Notes under the pieces: model-generated
Database searches by the model: none
Seen by the model: the letters and a program-made list of their open reading frames with translations, nothing else
What the model was told of the DNA's origin: nothing
Assembly (NCBI GenBank): GCA_905250115.1
Contig: CAJNOI010000015.1
Span: 437,283-501,282 of the forward strand
Reading direction: 5' to 3'
Length of the DNA stretch: 64,000 nt
Source of the DNA: Adineta steineri
Lineage: Eukaryota; Rotifera; Eurotatoria; Adinetida; Adinetidae
In this document: one piece after another, positions 1 to 12,500 of the stretch
How positions within the stretch are numbered: the stretch's first letter is position 1
How the letters are laid out: every line of letters starts with the position of its first letter
Program-made: the position numbers and the translations under genes

Positions 1-3000
1 ATATTATTGTCTTTTAGTCGATGAAATGAATCGACTAATTTTCATTACCCTATGTCTAGATCATGTGAATGAAATATCTATATGATCGAAACAAAATTAA
101 TAGATGTTTTTACAATAACATATTCCAAGAGTCCTAAAGATGAGCACAGAGTGCCGCTATTTGTTAGAAATTATTAAATTCAGATTAAGAAATAGTAGAG
201 AACTAAATGGAACATTAATCGCTGAATGGAATGAAGATCACTATCGAAACCGTTATGAACACTAACAGTAGGAGAGTATACTGAAATTCCATGTTTTTAT
301 AAGAATAAATACATTTTCTTTATCTAAATAATTATGTTTATTATAAATAAAAACTAAACTAACTTCATTATATCTGATCCATATTCTTGTTTCATCTAAT
401 GATTTTCCAAATTTTGCTGAAAGTTCTTCTGCAAGTGATCGAACTGTTTGATATGGACTAACAAAATATGAACATGTCAAATAATGTCGTTGTGTATTAT
501 GTGGCATTATATTCGCTGAGCCACTTGTACCTATACAAATCATAAAAATTCGTGTTTTCAAGAGTAAATAAATAAATTATTTGTTTTTTAAAAAATATTA
601 CCAAACATGCCGGCTGATACAAAATTAAGTAATGGATAAACTGAATATGTTGAATGTGGATTATTATTATTTGTTGTTGTATTAGTTGCTATAGCTTGTA
701 TTTGTTGTGGTGAAAGAATTTGATTACGATAGATTTTAATCAATAATGGATAGAGATCAAGTTCAGGTTTATTTAATTTTTTTCTATATGTTACTTTTCG
801 ACATATAGGTTGTCCATTACAACGATAATATTTTCTTAAAAATAACCAAATTGATTCTGGTACCATTTCAAAATGAATATGATGACGAAGTCCAGGTTTA
901 AGTTGAACACAATCATCATTCATTACACGAATATTAGTTGAAGAATTTTTGTCAATTAACATAGAATTATCTATATCACCAGGTTCTCGTCTTAAAAAAA
1001 AAGAATAAGAATATGAAAAACAAACGCTTCGATTTTCTATACTTATTCTCAATTCCATTTGTTAATTTATTAAGTTTTGTAAATGAATTCTTTTTATGTA
1101 TTGTTGGTGTTAGTGTTAATTCAGCTGAATTATTATTTAACAATGCTTCCCATCGAAGCCACCATTCCATTGATATAAGATACCATGATGAACCTGGTTT
1201 TGATGTTGAACGATTACAATTAATCCAATGATAAACTTTCGATGAAACACCCGATTGAGCTTCAACAAATGGATACTGTTCACGTCGAAGAAATTGTCTA
1301 ATGAATTCAAATTTTTATCTTTTCAAAATAATTTATTTTCAAAAACATACTTAACAATTGTGATTTCATCATGTCTTGTTGATGGTCTTAAACCAAGTAC
1401 AACATGACAAATTTGAAATATAAGTTCAATTAATTCTTTTATTAATGAATCAGTTGAACACCAATTTATAAAATCTTCTTGTTTAAAATATTTAATTTCA
1501 GTTGATTTATCATTCTAGATAGAAAATTTTATACAAAAACAAAATATATACAATTAGGAAATATTTGTACTTCATTTTTTTGTAGAATATTATCCGCATA
1601 GATATCTGGCGAATCAGTCATATGAATACTAATAACATATACAAATTGAGCAACATCAATAAGACAAGATGACATATGAATAATATCAGCTCGATCAAGA
1701 AAACCATCATGATCACGATCGAATACACGAAAAAGAACTAATAAAAAAAAGAAAATTATTTATATCAAAAATTCGTTTTTCAAAGATAATCACAGTCCTT
1801 CTTTTCACATGAACATATCAAAATTAATGTTTTTTAAAAATAAGATGAAAGATTTGAGTGACTTAAAAAAGTTATTTGTTTTTTTTTGCATTATACTCTA
1901 AGACATCAGCTTTTCTATGACGTTAATAAGATCATTTCTCGATAAGAAAATAGTTTCTAATTAAACTTGATCAAGATTTAAGTTATGAAACGATGAACAT
2001 TTTTTATAATAAGTCTGAAAGGAAGCAGTTTCTTCTAAGAATACACTTTTGGATCTACAGACATCAATTAAAATTCTAGATAAAGCTTATATTTCGATTA
2101 AGTCTTTTTCGGAATAAATCTTTTTATTGATAAATTCTAAATGAAACATATACCACAATAGATATTAATCAATTCTCTTATTATAAACGTTACTAACTAT
2201 ATTTTTAGAGTATTATATAAAACTAATTTTTTATAAACTATTCAATAATATACAACCTCAGAAAAAAATTTCTAAATAAACGTGAGAATCTTTTTGAAAT
2301 AATTAAATTTGTTTAATATAATTACTTACATTTATATCGTTCGTATTGTGGTCCACGACAAGCTGCACTTACTCCACAAACAAATTCTTTAAAATCAATA
2401 CATCCTAAATATAATATCAAGAAAATTATTTATATATTTTTTTGTTCTTTGAAATAAATCTCTCTTTTACCATCACAATTTTCATCGAAAGCATCGAAAA
2501 AACCTGGAATAAGCATTGGTGGAAGAACAGGTGTTAATACATTTGAAAATGTTTGTAATGTTATTTGTTGTTGTCGATTAATATTCGAATATGTACATAA
2601 AGATTGATAACTTTTTTCAAGTTCTCTTATTTCAATTTCTGATACTAAATAAAAAAGAGCAAATTAACTAAAATATGAAAATTATTTTATCTTTATTTAC
2701 TTACAATGTGTTATACCAGCTAGAATAGAATATTGATCAAGTGTTCTATCTATTGGTGATGATATTAATTCATGTAAACGTTGATCATCCATTAACCAAT
2801 CTGTTATAGTTGTAGTATGACCCTGATGATGTTCTAACCATGAAAGAAATTTTTCTTGCGTTACAATTTCATCATGCTATAAAAAAAAAGAAAGTATTAG
2901 ACCCCATCGAGTTTTACAAATTATGATAAGATAATATACTGAACATTGCCTATATTTCTATGAAACCCACTGAACAAGCTAATAATTACGACAGATATTC

Positions 3001-3748
3001 CCATAATAGATTGTATATTATGCTATCTCATTTTTCTTTATCATATATGCGCAGAAATATCTCAAGCTAATCTTTTACTATGTAACAAACTAGTGATAAA
3101 AAATGAGTAATCATTGAGACAAAAAAATTTCAAAAATATAAAATAAATACATTTTGAAATATTGTATCAAGTTCTTCTGGTGGATGATCTCCACATTGTG
3201 AAAGAAAATCTTCAACATCTTGCCAACGTAATGTTCCATTACCATTTGATACATTGTGAGCAAATAATAAAAAAAGAACTAAATAGATAAAGTATTACTT
3301 TGATTTGGATATACAAAAAAGAATCATACGTTGCATGCGTTCTTTTGATGTCCCATAATAAATTAATGCCAAACAACATACAAGATCTTTTAATGACATA
3401 CATGATTTTGATGAATTAGTACAAACTTGATAAAGACGCTGAATATAAATTTGGAAAAATAATTATCAAAAAGTATTAGAAAAATAAAATAACATACCCC
3501 AGCTAATTTTTCTGGTAAAAAATGTGCAAAAACATCTCGTTTAAAACTAGTATAGCTTAATTCACCAGTTCCACTTGTTAAGTCTCGATATGTTGTTTCA
3601 ATACGTTCTAAATCTAAGGGAAGAACTAAATGAAAATAAGAAAAAAAACATCAGATTAGTATTTTATTTTATAAAAAAAAGTTTTATTTTTAATACATCG
3701 CTTGGAAGCTTCATCATAAGATATAATTTTCGTTGATGCACTGCCCAT
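1..3748 (-). CDS. USP32: USP32-like ubiquitin hydrolase, N-terminal part (3' part outside window)
   Basis: Twelve coding exons are visible on the minus strand: 3748-3697, 3625-3498, 3438-3330, 3278-3151, 2876-2705, 2644-2471, 2404-2330, 1737-1571, 1514-1351, 1297-1043, 990-602 and 530-282. All phases agree, giving about 687 residues. The start MGSASTKIISYDEA resembles the MGAKESRIGFLSYEEA start of vertebrate USP32. Two EF-hand loops follow: residues 250-261 (D-E-N-C-D-G, interrupted by an intron) and 286-297 (DRDHDGFLDRAD). After these comes a DUSP domain (motifs WYLISMEWWLRW, LKPGLRHHIHFEMVPESIW, ELDLYPLL) and a ubiquitin-like stretch ending near KTWNF. The USP catalytic Cys/His domain would lie beyond position 1. 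In the family, USP32 is a Golgi/endosome-linked deubiquitinase. The longest intron is 1738-2329. Bases 1-281 look like intron with no convincing further exon. Orthology rests on domain order and motif matches recalled from knowledge, not on a search. Confidence 0.88.
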
Positions 3749-5320
3749 GATTCAATTTTGAATTTGTTCTCAGCCCATTTGTTGTAATAAAAAAAATCTT
3801 AGAAAAAAAAAACAGAATAGACAAAAACAAAAGAATTTCTCATTCTTCCTTTGTGCAACAATTTTTTCAACTTCTGTGTTTCAATGAATCATTTTATTCG
3901 TCAACGATTATCCGATTGGTTATTTGTATAAGAAATGAGAATTCTTCGATAATATTAATCAGTTGTGAGCGTCATCTTTATCAAAATTTTCATATAGAGG
4001 ATGTATTCATTTGGAATCTTCGATTTTTTATACAATATATAAATTATTTTCTAATGAATAAAACGGAACAAACTTTGATTCATTTAAAAACTGGCCTTTC
4101 AAAACTTTTAGTAAAATGAAAAGAATCTGTTGATAGGCTTCTATTATGTTAACAATATTTGTTTGGGCGTTGGCTACATAATCATTAACGAATTTTGTAT
4201 TTTTTCATGACTTGAATTTTCAATATTATGACTGTAAATAGTGAGACAAGAATTGTCTACCAGTGGCAGATTTAGGGGAGGGGCGATCGCTCCCCCCTTC
4301 AGAAAATTTTTTCGATTTTTTACAGCAAAAATAGGTTCACACTACTTCGATCGGACTAAAAAAATAGTTTTTAGCCAAAATCGTCCCCCCTCACCAGGTA
4401 TCGCCCGCCCCCTTCCAAAATCCTAGACTCCCCACTGTAGTCTACTTTTTAGTGGTTTTAACATAGATAGTCATATTCAATAGAGAAATTTGAATGATTT
4501 AACATATACTAAATTCTTTTTATATGAAAAATATTGAGTCTTTTTCGATATCTACGTTGTTATTTTATCAAAATTGAATTTGTCATCTTTGATTGATATG
4601 AAGAGAAAAAAGTTTTTCATTATTTATTTTATTTAAACATTGAACTGCATATTATATATAATGTAAACACAACAACATAGATGCTCGTATGTAATGAACT
4701 TTTTCTTGTTGAACTCTTACATATTTTTCAATCCGATCGTTGATCCCTCGGAGTATAAATACAGCGAACAAAAACAACAGAAGAAAACCTAAAAACAACA
4801 AAAGTATATACTTGTATGTAAAACTGTTTTTTCTTTTTCGTTCTTTTTCTTTCATTACATAGTAAATCTTTTTCTGTTTTTTTTGCTTATATTTACATAT
4901 CACCTTTGTCGATTATCCATCCACATTCATTGGCATTACTGAAATATACAATGTGCCAGTTGATGACGAAAAAGAAAAGTGTGTAGCAATGTCAGCATAC
5001 AATAAAAAAATAAAAAACGACAAAAAAAAAGAAAAGAAAAGACGGCGTAAGAGAACCTTTTCTGTTTTATATTTTCTTATACACACATTAAAGCCACGTT
5101 GACAATAGTAATGCATTCAAAAAAAAATTTATTCTTTTTAACAAAAAGAAAAATCATAATGCCTCGTCTTTTTTTCTTATTTAAAGATTTATGTATATCA
5201 ATTAATATTATTTTATTTTATCAATAAGAGTTCATAATTATTCGATATAAATTATGTAAGTAGGAAATTATTTTATTTTATTAGTATTTTTTCTTATCTT
5301 ATATATTTAGAATTGTAAAA
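3749..5320. other. intergenic, divergent promoter region
   Basis: This is the shared upstream region of the leftward USP32-like gene and the rightward ORP gene. It holds one MITE (4261-4437). The remainder is AT-rich and poly-purine/pyrimidine-rich, and no exon with conserved protein content was found on either strand. Confidence 0.6.
4261..4437. mobile_element. hAT-type MITE, 177 bp, with 8-bp target-site duplication
   Basis: The element begins CAGTGGCAGATTTAGGGG and ends ATCCTAGACTCCCCACTG, so both termini read CAGTGG inward. The right end continues GGAGTCTAGGA, giving imperfect terminal inverted repeats. It is flanked by TTGTCTAC (4253-4260) and TAGTCTAC (4438-4445), an 8-bp duplication with one mismatch. 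An 8-bp TSD with CAGTGG termini is the hallmark of hAT transposons. It is far richer in G and C (runs of C and G) than its surroundings. A 61-codon frame crosses it but is not a gene. Confidence 0.75.
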
Positions 5321-8300
5321 ATGACTCAGAATAATGCAGATGATGAATTCTTCGATGCTGAAGGTATTAAAAGATTTTTCTTTATGCTTATTTGATACTT
5401 GCTCATCTATTTGAAAATGATAATATTTCTTTCGTAAGAAAATAGCAAATATTAATATAAAAGAAGTATTTATTTAGAAAGGGAGTTATCAGATAAATAT
5501 TTATCATGAAGAAATGAAATATTTTTCTGTATCTACAAATACATGCTTTTCTTCTATGTAATTACTAAAAGAAAGAAGAACGGAAATGCTTATTAAAAAG
5601 TTAATTGCATATATTTAATAAAAATACTTTTAGGGTAATTCTTATTCTATAGTTAATGGTACTTTATAATCTAAGAGCGTATAAAGTAATTGTTTTTTGA
5701 CAATACACAGTTTTAGATTTTATTAATAAGATGAAGAAGAAGAAGAAAAATTTAATTAGATTTACCAAGGACAATTGACAAGGAACTATTCTCAAGAGAT
5801 TTACTTTGTTTGCGTTCATATGGTAAATAAATAGAAGTAACATTACTAAATGAAATACCTACAAAACTTTTCGGTTTATTATATAGTTTCTTTGTTTTTA
5901 TCTCAATGGAATAGAAGAAAATATTAATAACTGAATAGTAGTATATATTCATTAACTTTATAAGAATTCTTATTGATAATCTATACCCTCATACTGGTCC
6001 TAAGAGTTTCGTTTTAAATGTTTATATTTCAGTAAGTCATCGATATTATTCATTTAGTAATAAGTCGAGTGAAAGAAACATGCTTCTGTTCAGATGAGTT
6101 ATATGTCAAATAAAGATAAGTGCTTCATTATATCAATATACTTTAGAATAGATAAGGGGAACAGGATAATTTTACATTTTTTTCTATCAGTACATTTTAC
6201 ATGTAAAAGGTTAAAGTATAATAATCAATTCATACAAAAAAATGATTCCGTTGATTCTCAAATATGTATTATGAACTTATTTCTCATCTATTTTTTTCTT
6301 TCAAATTATTGAATAATTAAAAATTTGTACTAAAAAAACATCTCGTTATTAGTCTATGATGGATGACTATGATAAGAAATTCTAAAGAGATATGTGCGTG
6401 TCAAATGCTAAAGATTGATTATCTACTTTCAATAATAACGATTTTTATCGATCAGTTATAATTTTAAGATTATAAAATATCTACACACAAAAGAAAATCT
6501 TTATAGTAACATGTGATTCTATTATAGTAATCGTTTTTTCTCTATCGATAATTTATAAATTTCTAAGTATATTTTGATATGTAAAAACATAATTTAATAG
6601 CAAGTCTATTTTTTCCTCGATTGCTCAACATTATTTTGTTTTTAATTATTCTATGCTTAGCTGTCATTAGATATTCTTCCCTTGAATGCATTTAAATATA
6701 ATCTATAAAGTCATAATTCAATTTTTACATGACATACCAGAAAAAAAACGAGACTTTTTTTTTTGTTGTATAGATTTTGATCAATATTATGCTGGTATTC
6801 AACGAGATTTAATGCGAAGCTGGAATAATCTTTGTCGACAACAATTTGGTCGGTATGTGGAAACTAAAAGCATAATTAAAACTTTTTTTTCTGTTTTACA
6901 TCTTATAACGTAATATCTCCAAAGCGGTCTATTCTCTTTTTTTTTCTTTCTGTTCTAAGTACCATAACTCTCTTTTCTCAGTCATCTCGTATATTTATTA
7001 TCTTTCGCTCTCTCTCTCTATGACATGGTTTTTTTCTCTTTTTCTGACGTATTATAATACTAAACATTAAATTAAATATCAGAGAAAAAAAGGTGGCGTG
7101 ATCAGAAAAAATGAGAAAGGAGGACTAGATAAACTCGTAACAATCTTTTCCAACAACATTTTTTTCTCCTTTCTCTTTAATCGAAGATTGTAGGTGCGGC
7201 AAGAAACAGTGTGAAGCATTATTCTTTCGGATGAATGAGCAAAACATAAAACCCATATAAACATATCATTTTTATACTCTTTTGTAAAAAAAAGAATAGA
7301 AAAGAGACACGAGAAATAAGTAAACTTTTCATTTATTTTATTCGACCTTCACATATAGAATCATAAAAATACATTTGATTCTATCATAAATATTTATAAT
7401 AGAATCAATTTGTAGAGTTTTTTCTCTCTTATTTTAATCAATTGCTTATATTATTATTTCAACACTTATGGATAATGTGTTTCTTACATTACAGAAAAAT
7501 GCACAAAGGTATGTTTACATATAGAAGTTAATAAATACATAGTATTTTGTTTGAAAATAAATATTTTATTTTATATTTTAATTATTTTTATTTAGAACAA
7601 AACTTCCCGTACCAATGTTCGACCGTTCACAAATTAGTATTTGGAGTATATTAAAACAATGCATTGGAAAAGTAAATAATTAATTTTACTATTTTCGGAT
7701 AGAATTTGTTATCAGGAAAAAAAAATAACTTTTTTTTTCCTTCAAAAGTCAATTGACGTTGAAATAATTTAACCACATTTATGCGTAAAATCTTTGCTTA
7801 GTCGACCGTTATGAGTTTGCAAGACCGATAATATTTTTTATGTCAAGAACAGTAATACAGCAGAATCTTGATTGACATATTTATTAGTGCATCGTTTTTG
7901 TCAAATAGTTTTAAGTTTTAAGATTAGAATCAACTTCATATTAATAAATTAGTCGGCAGGAAATTAATGTCACGGAAATATATTGTGTAGTATAGTATAT
8001 TCTTAAAGTTTTACCGACAAATAATAATAGATATATTGGCACAACTATAATAATACGTTGTTCAATATGTTATACATGATCGTGTGTCACTGAGATCAAT
8101 TATAATAGTTTACAATTAGCAAATCATGTGAACCGTATACAAGAAAATTACTTTTAGTAGTTTCTCCGGATATTTAGAAAAGTTGTCTGTTTTTACCCAA
8201 CGCTATCAGGTATTATTATGAACTACATCTATTTTTATCCTATAAAGCGGAATATTTTTGTAAATGTATGCATAAATTTCTCGAAAAGATACTTCGATTT

Positions 8301-9088
8301 GAGAGTCATATCATACTATTAAAATTAGTATAATTAAGTCAGAAATAAGGATGGATGAAACTTATAAGTATCTATTATAATAATTTCAACTTAAATAGAC
8401 ACACCCTAAAATTGGTCATAAGCGGATCATATTTAAAACAAAAATTATTTTATCTCATACCGAATAAATTAATTCATATTGAATAGTTATTTATTAGCTG
8501 AAAAAGTGATATACTAACTTATTTGATTTTCAAATAGGAATTATCAAAAATTACAATGCCTATTGTATGGAATGAACCAGTTTCATTTCTTCAACGTTTT
8601 ACAGAAAATGCTCTTTATTCATATTTACTTGATCGTGCAGATGAATGTAATGATCCAATCATGAGAATGCAAGTATGTATTCACATCTTTCTCTTTATAT
8701 ATACCTATATTTCTTTCAAAACTTCTGTTTATTAAAAGTATGTCGCAGCATTTGCTGTTTCATCTATATCGAATAATTGTGATCGTTTATCAAAACCATT
8801 TAATCCATTACTTGGTGAAACATATGAATTTGTTCGGTTTGTTAAGAAATATTTTTATTTAAATAAAAATAAATTTGACTTCTTCTTCTTATCTATTAGA
8901 GATGATTTACCATTTCGTTATATGAGTGAGCAAGTAAGCCATCATCCACCAGTTAGTGCATTTACATGTGAATCAAAAGATAATGGTAATCGATGGAGAT
9001 TCTATGGAAGTATTCTACCAAAAGCAAAATTTTCTGTTAAAAATATGGAAGTTAATCCAAAAGGTTTATTAACACTTGAACTTAAACG
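5321..9088 (+). CDS. OSBPL2: ORP2/OSBPL2-like oxysterol-binding protein, 5' part (cut by assembly gap)
   Basis: Exons are 5321-5363, 6774-6852, 7596-7671, 8538-8672, 8739-8836 and 8900-9088. Phases agree and about 206 residues are visible. Residues 9-15, EFFDAED, form a FFAT-type motif, which in this family docks the protein on ER VAP proteins. The sterol/lipid-binding ORD follows directly: TKLPVPMF, ISIWSILKQCIG, ELSKITMPIVWNEPVSFLQ, KPFNPLLGETYEF, then the family fingerprint EQVSHHPP at residues 154-161. There is no room for an N-terminal PH or ankyrin domain, so this is a short ORP like ORP2. The last exon ends in phase 2 at a GTATTA donor, and the rest of the ORD is lost in or beyond the N gap at 9112. 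The large first introns (about 1.4 kb and 0.74 kb) contrast with the short later ones. The family moves sterols and PI4P between ER and other membranes. Confidence 0.9.
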
Positions 9089-9111
9089 GTATTAAATTAA
9101 AACTAAAAAAA

Positions 9112-9211
9112 NNNNNNNNNNNNNNNNNNNNNNNNNNNNNNNNNNNNNNNNNNNNNNNNNNNNNNNNNNNNNNNNNNNNNNNNNNNNNNNNNNNNNNNNN
9201 NNNNNNNNNNN
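9112..9211. other. assembly gap of 100 N
   Basis: Exactly 100 N are flanked by an A run on the left and a T run on the right. A 100-N block usually marks a gap of unknown size. It interrupts the ORP gene on the plus strand and the membrane-protein gene on the minus strand, so exons of both are probably missing. Confidence 0.98.
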
Positions 9212-9507
9212 TTTTTTTTTTCTTCTAAACTTACATGACTGTCAGGTTTATAACCTAAAAGAACTTCAGCTTGTTCTAATTGTTGTTGACGACATGTATT
9301 TCGTCGAGTAACAGTAAGAACTAAAAGTACAGTACTAATGAGAATAAGTAAAGCCAATGAAATTGGATAAATTAATGATGTTAAACGAAATGGACGACGT
9401 TGTTCGAAATAACGAGATTTTATTAATCGATTATTATCATCAACGTCATGGTCGACATGCATTTGAAATTTTTCATCTCCCATCGAATTGGAAATGCTTG
9501 TATTCAT
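9212..9507 (-). CDS. single-pass membrane protein, N-terminus only (cut by gap)
   Basis: The minus-strand frame opens with MNTSISNSMGDEKFQMHVD at 9507 and runs about 97 residues to the gap. Residues about 1-45 are hydrophilic. A hydrophobic segment at about 46-68 (LIYPISLALLILISTVLLVLTV) reads as one transmembrane helix, followed by TRRNTCRQQQLEQAEVLLGY. With basic residues on both sides and no cleavable signal, a type II anchor is plausible. The family is not recognised. The gene is convergent with the ORP gene, and its 3' part lies in or beyond the gap. Confidence 0.55.
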
Positions 9508-12500
9508 GATGATAAACTAGAATTAAAAGTATGTGTTAGCCACCGCTCGAAAGAAACAAAATGAAAGTAAAGAAATATTCGATTCGATATAAATAAACTA
9601 GAAGAGAGAAAGACAAACTTGTTCATAGTATACCTCGAAAATGAATATAAAGAATTATTTGTATATAGAAGACATCGATCTATAACAATGAGAGATCGAC
9701 AGAAAGACAAAAGCAATATAAATATACTATTGTTTTTCCTTCTAAGTATGTTCTTCCAATAAAGTTCAAATAATCGACACCTATAATGTAAAATATCCAT
9801 CTATACGAAGAAAATTAGAATATTTATTTTAATTATTGTTTTGTAATCTATTATAAAAAACAAACTTCATAATATAAAATTTTTAATCGACTATTTATTA
9901 TAACGAGATAATATATAAATAAACTTTTCTTATTTTTTATCTAAAAGGAAGTCAAAGCTGACAGATGATATATTAGAATAAATAGATTTATAAGAAATAA
10001 CGCATAGAAAGCCTAATGACGTCAAAAAGAAAATCATATAAGATAAATATACTATTTTGTAATTTGCCTACGTGTTATTTTTAATAGAACAGTCAATCTA
10101 CTATTCTAAATGTTATTTCCGAGTGGGTATATAGGTAGATTTGAAATGAAAAAATAGTAAGTACCCCCTCTACACTTATCCAAAGTGTAAATAGGAAAAT
10201 TAATAATAAAAAAAGTAATTATGAAAAAAAATATATGTTTAGTGTATATCAAAATGATATTCTCAGCTTTTTTTTGTATTATTTTCAACAGCAGTATGTC
10301 ATAATAAATGTTGTCAATAGTTAATTTACTGATAATTTGTGCATTTTTCCTTCCTTTTTTCTTTCTTCTTCTTCTTCTTCTTCTTTTTTCTATAATGTCA
10401 TGCATTTTCCAGCTGCTTAACAGATTCTTTTACAAGATTTTACTATACAATTAGCATCTTTTCTATTCTATTCTATATAATATCGTTTACAATAATTGAA
10501 AAAACAACGCATTACATTTCCGAACATTTATAAATGGGTATAGATCATATTTCAGTAACTTAATTATAGCATAGTACATATTATAAATATCGAATATTAT
10601 CATAGTGCTTGTTGAGACAAACCTAATAGTATAATAGATAATTAAAGAGAAAATCGAATTAATTGTCTTATTATCATCAAAACTCAAAATCTCATATCTT
10701 GAGTATTTGCATTTAGTATTATTTTTATGTGTGTGTATATATATATGTTAATTATTACATTTTAGTGCCATTAATGCATTCATTGGTTTTGTTTTTTGAT
10801 CGATACAAAAGATTATTTCTACATAAAAAGTAGCATTAGAATGTTATATAGACGATTAATAAATTCATCATCTGTATGTATATATATATAAAGATATATA
10901 CATATTGTTTTATATAATAATAGGATGTTAAATAGATGCTAATCGAAACGCATGAGCAATTATTATCACGTCCATCTATAAATGACTGTTGCTATTACTG
11001 ATCAAATATGTAACATAACTTAGTTTTTTTGTTCGATAGTATTTCCATCTGTTTTTCTTTTTGTGTTACAGATGAAGTTTATCATTTTGCATAAATAAAT
11101 ATATACATGTATATATTTACTTGAATAAAAAAAAAATCCGGAAATAGTCTTTAAAACGATATATAAATATCAGAGAAAGCAAATTCGAGGGTGTAAGTAG
11201 TTATATTATTGTTATTACTAGTCATTTATATGGACACCAGAGATATCGGAAAGTAGCACAACGAATGAGTTACTATTCGCCTCATTTCCGCTATTAACAG
11301 TGCTAGTAGAACTAACGTGTATGTGTGTGCGTGTGTAATGGGTGCTATCATTTGTTTATTCGAGTTTTTTCTTTTCCATTTTTTTCCCCTTTTTTCTTTT
11401 TTTTTCTCTTCGTTGGACAGAGATCGATCTCTAGCGAACAATAGTCCATATTTATTTGCAAACGATGACACGTGTGTCTACGTATGTATAACATCTCTAT
11501 ATCGAGTTAATAATATTTTGCGATTGACATTTGCTTCGGTCGGATGCTTTTTCTGCTTCTTCGCTTTACAATGACATCAAGATCTAACAAAATAATGGTT
11601 CGTTGATGTTCTTAGTTCTACTACAATTATTATAGTTGTTATGAATGTAAACTATGACGATGATTAATAATATTGATAAGCAATAGAACTTTTGTTTTGT
11701 TGAACAGTCGTCGTTCTTTTTGTTAACCCTACGGTGATTAGTTTGGTATCGTAGTCTCATCGTCACTATATAGAATACCGGAAGGAACAGAACAAAATGT
11801 CAAGCTTTTCCCTTCTTTTTTTCTTGTATTTGAAACATATAGCCTACGGGCGCCCCACGTCCATCATCAAACGATGACAGATGAGAATCGCCAAGGAATA
11901 AATCGACAATTTTACACATAAACACACGAAAAACTCCTTTTTTTCTCTCTTCGTTATATATATATATATATTTTCTTTTATTTGTTCCATCTGTGTCGCA
12001 TACATTTTCTACGTCTATGTTAATCAGTTGACAGAGATGCATGTTTGATTTCGCATGCACACATACATACAAACTTTTACTCGATAGTTCGTCAAGGTGG
12101 TTCCGTTCCGAGCAGGAAAGGGCGTTGTATAAGGCACCATCAGTTGCATTTATCTTTATTCTTTCCTTTGTTTTATTTTTTCTTTGTACTGAACGGCACC
12201 GATTAAAATATGTGTAAATGTTTATGTATAGTCTCGGTGTTACGAATGCACAATGAAGCCAATGGCTGCATATGAGTTGTCTTAAGGAGCTTTAACGTCA
12301 TGATGCACATAAATACACATACTAGACATAACTACATACTACTTCATGGTGTTTTCTCGCGTCTCTGGTTTTTTCTTCTCCTCATCTTTCTCGTTCTACT
12401 ATTTGGCAGTTGTGCAAGCATCACATCAGTTAGACGAGCGACGAAGCAAGCAATAACGACTATTCAATAGTAACTCTGTATTTTTTCTTTTATCAAATCT

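Noticed and set aside
4241..4426. 61-codon open frame, GGAIAPPFRKFFRFF type
   Set aside because: It lies inside the hAT-type MITE; comparable peptides arise from repeat sequence and there is no splice or start context.
7494..7507. Possible ORP micro-exon AAAAATGCACAAAG between CAG and GTATG
   Set aside because: Including it breaks the frame into TKLPVPMF, whereas joining 6852 directly to 7596 restores Arg-Thr-Lys-Leu-Pro exactly as in the family.
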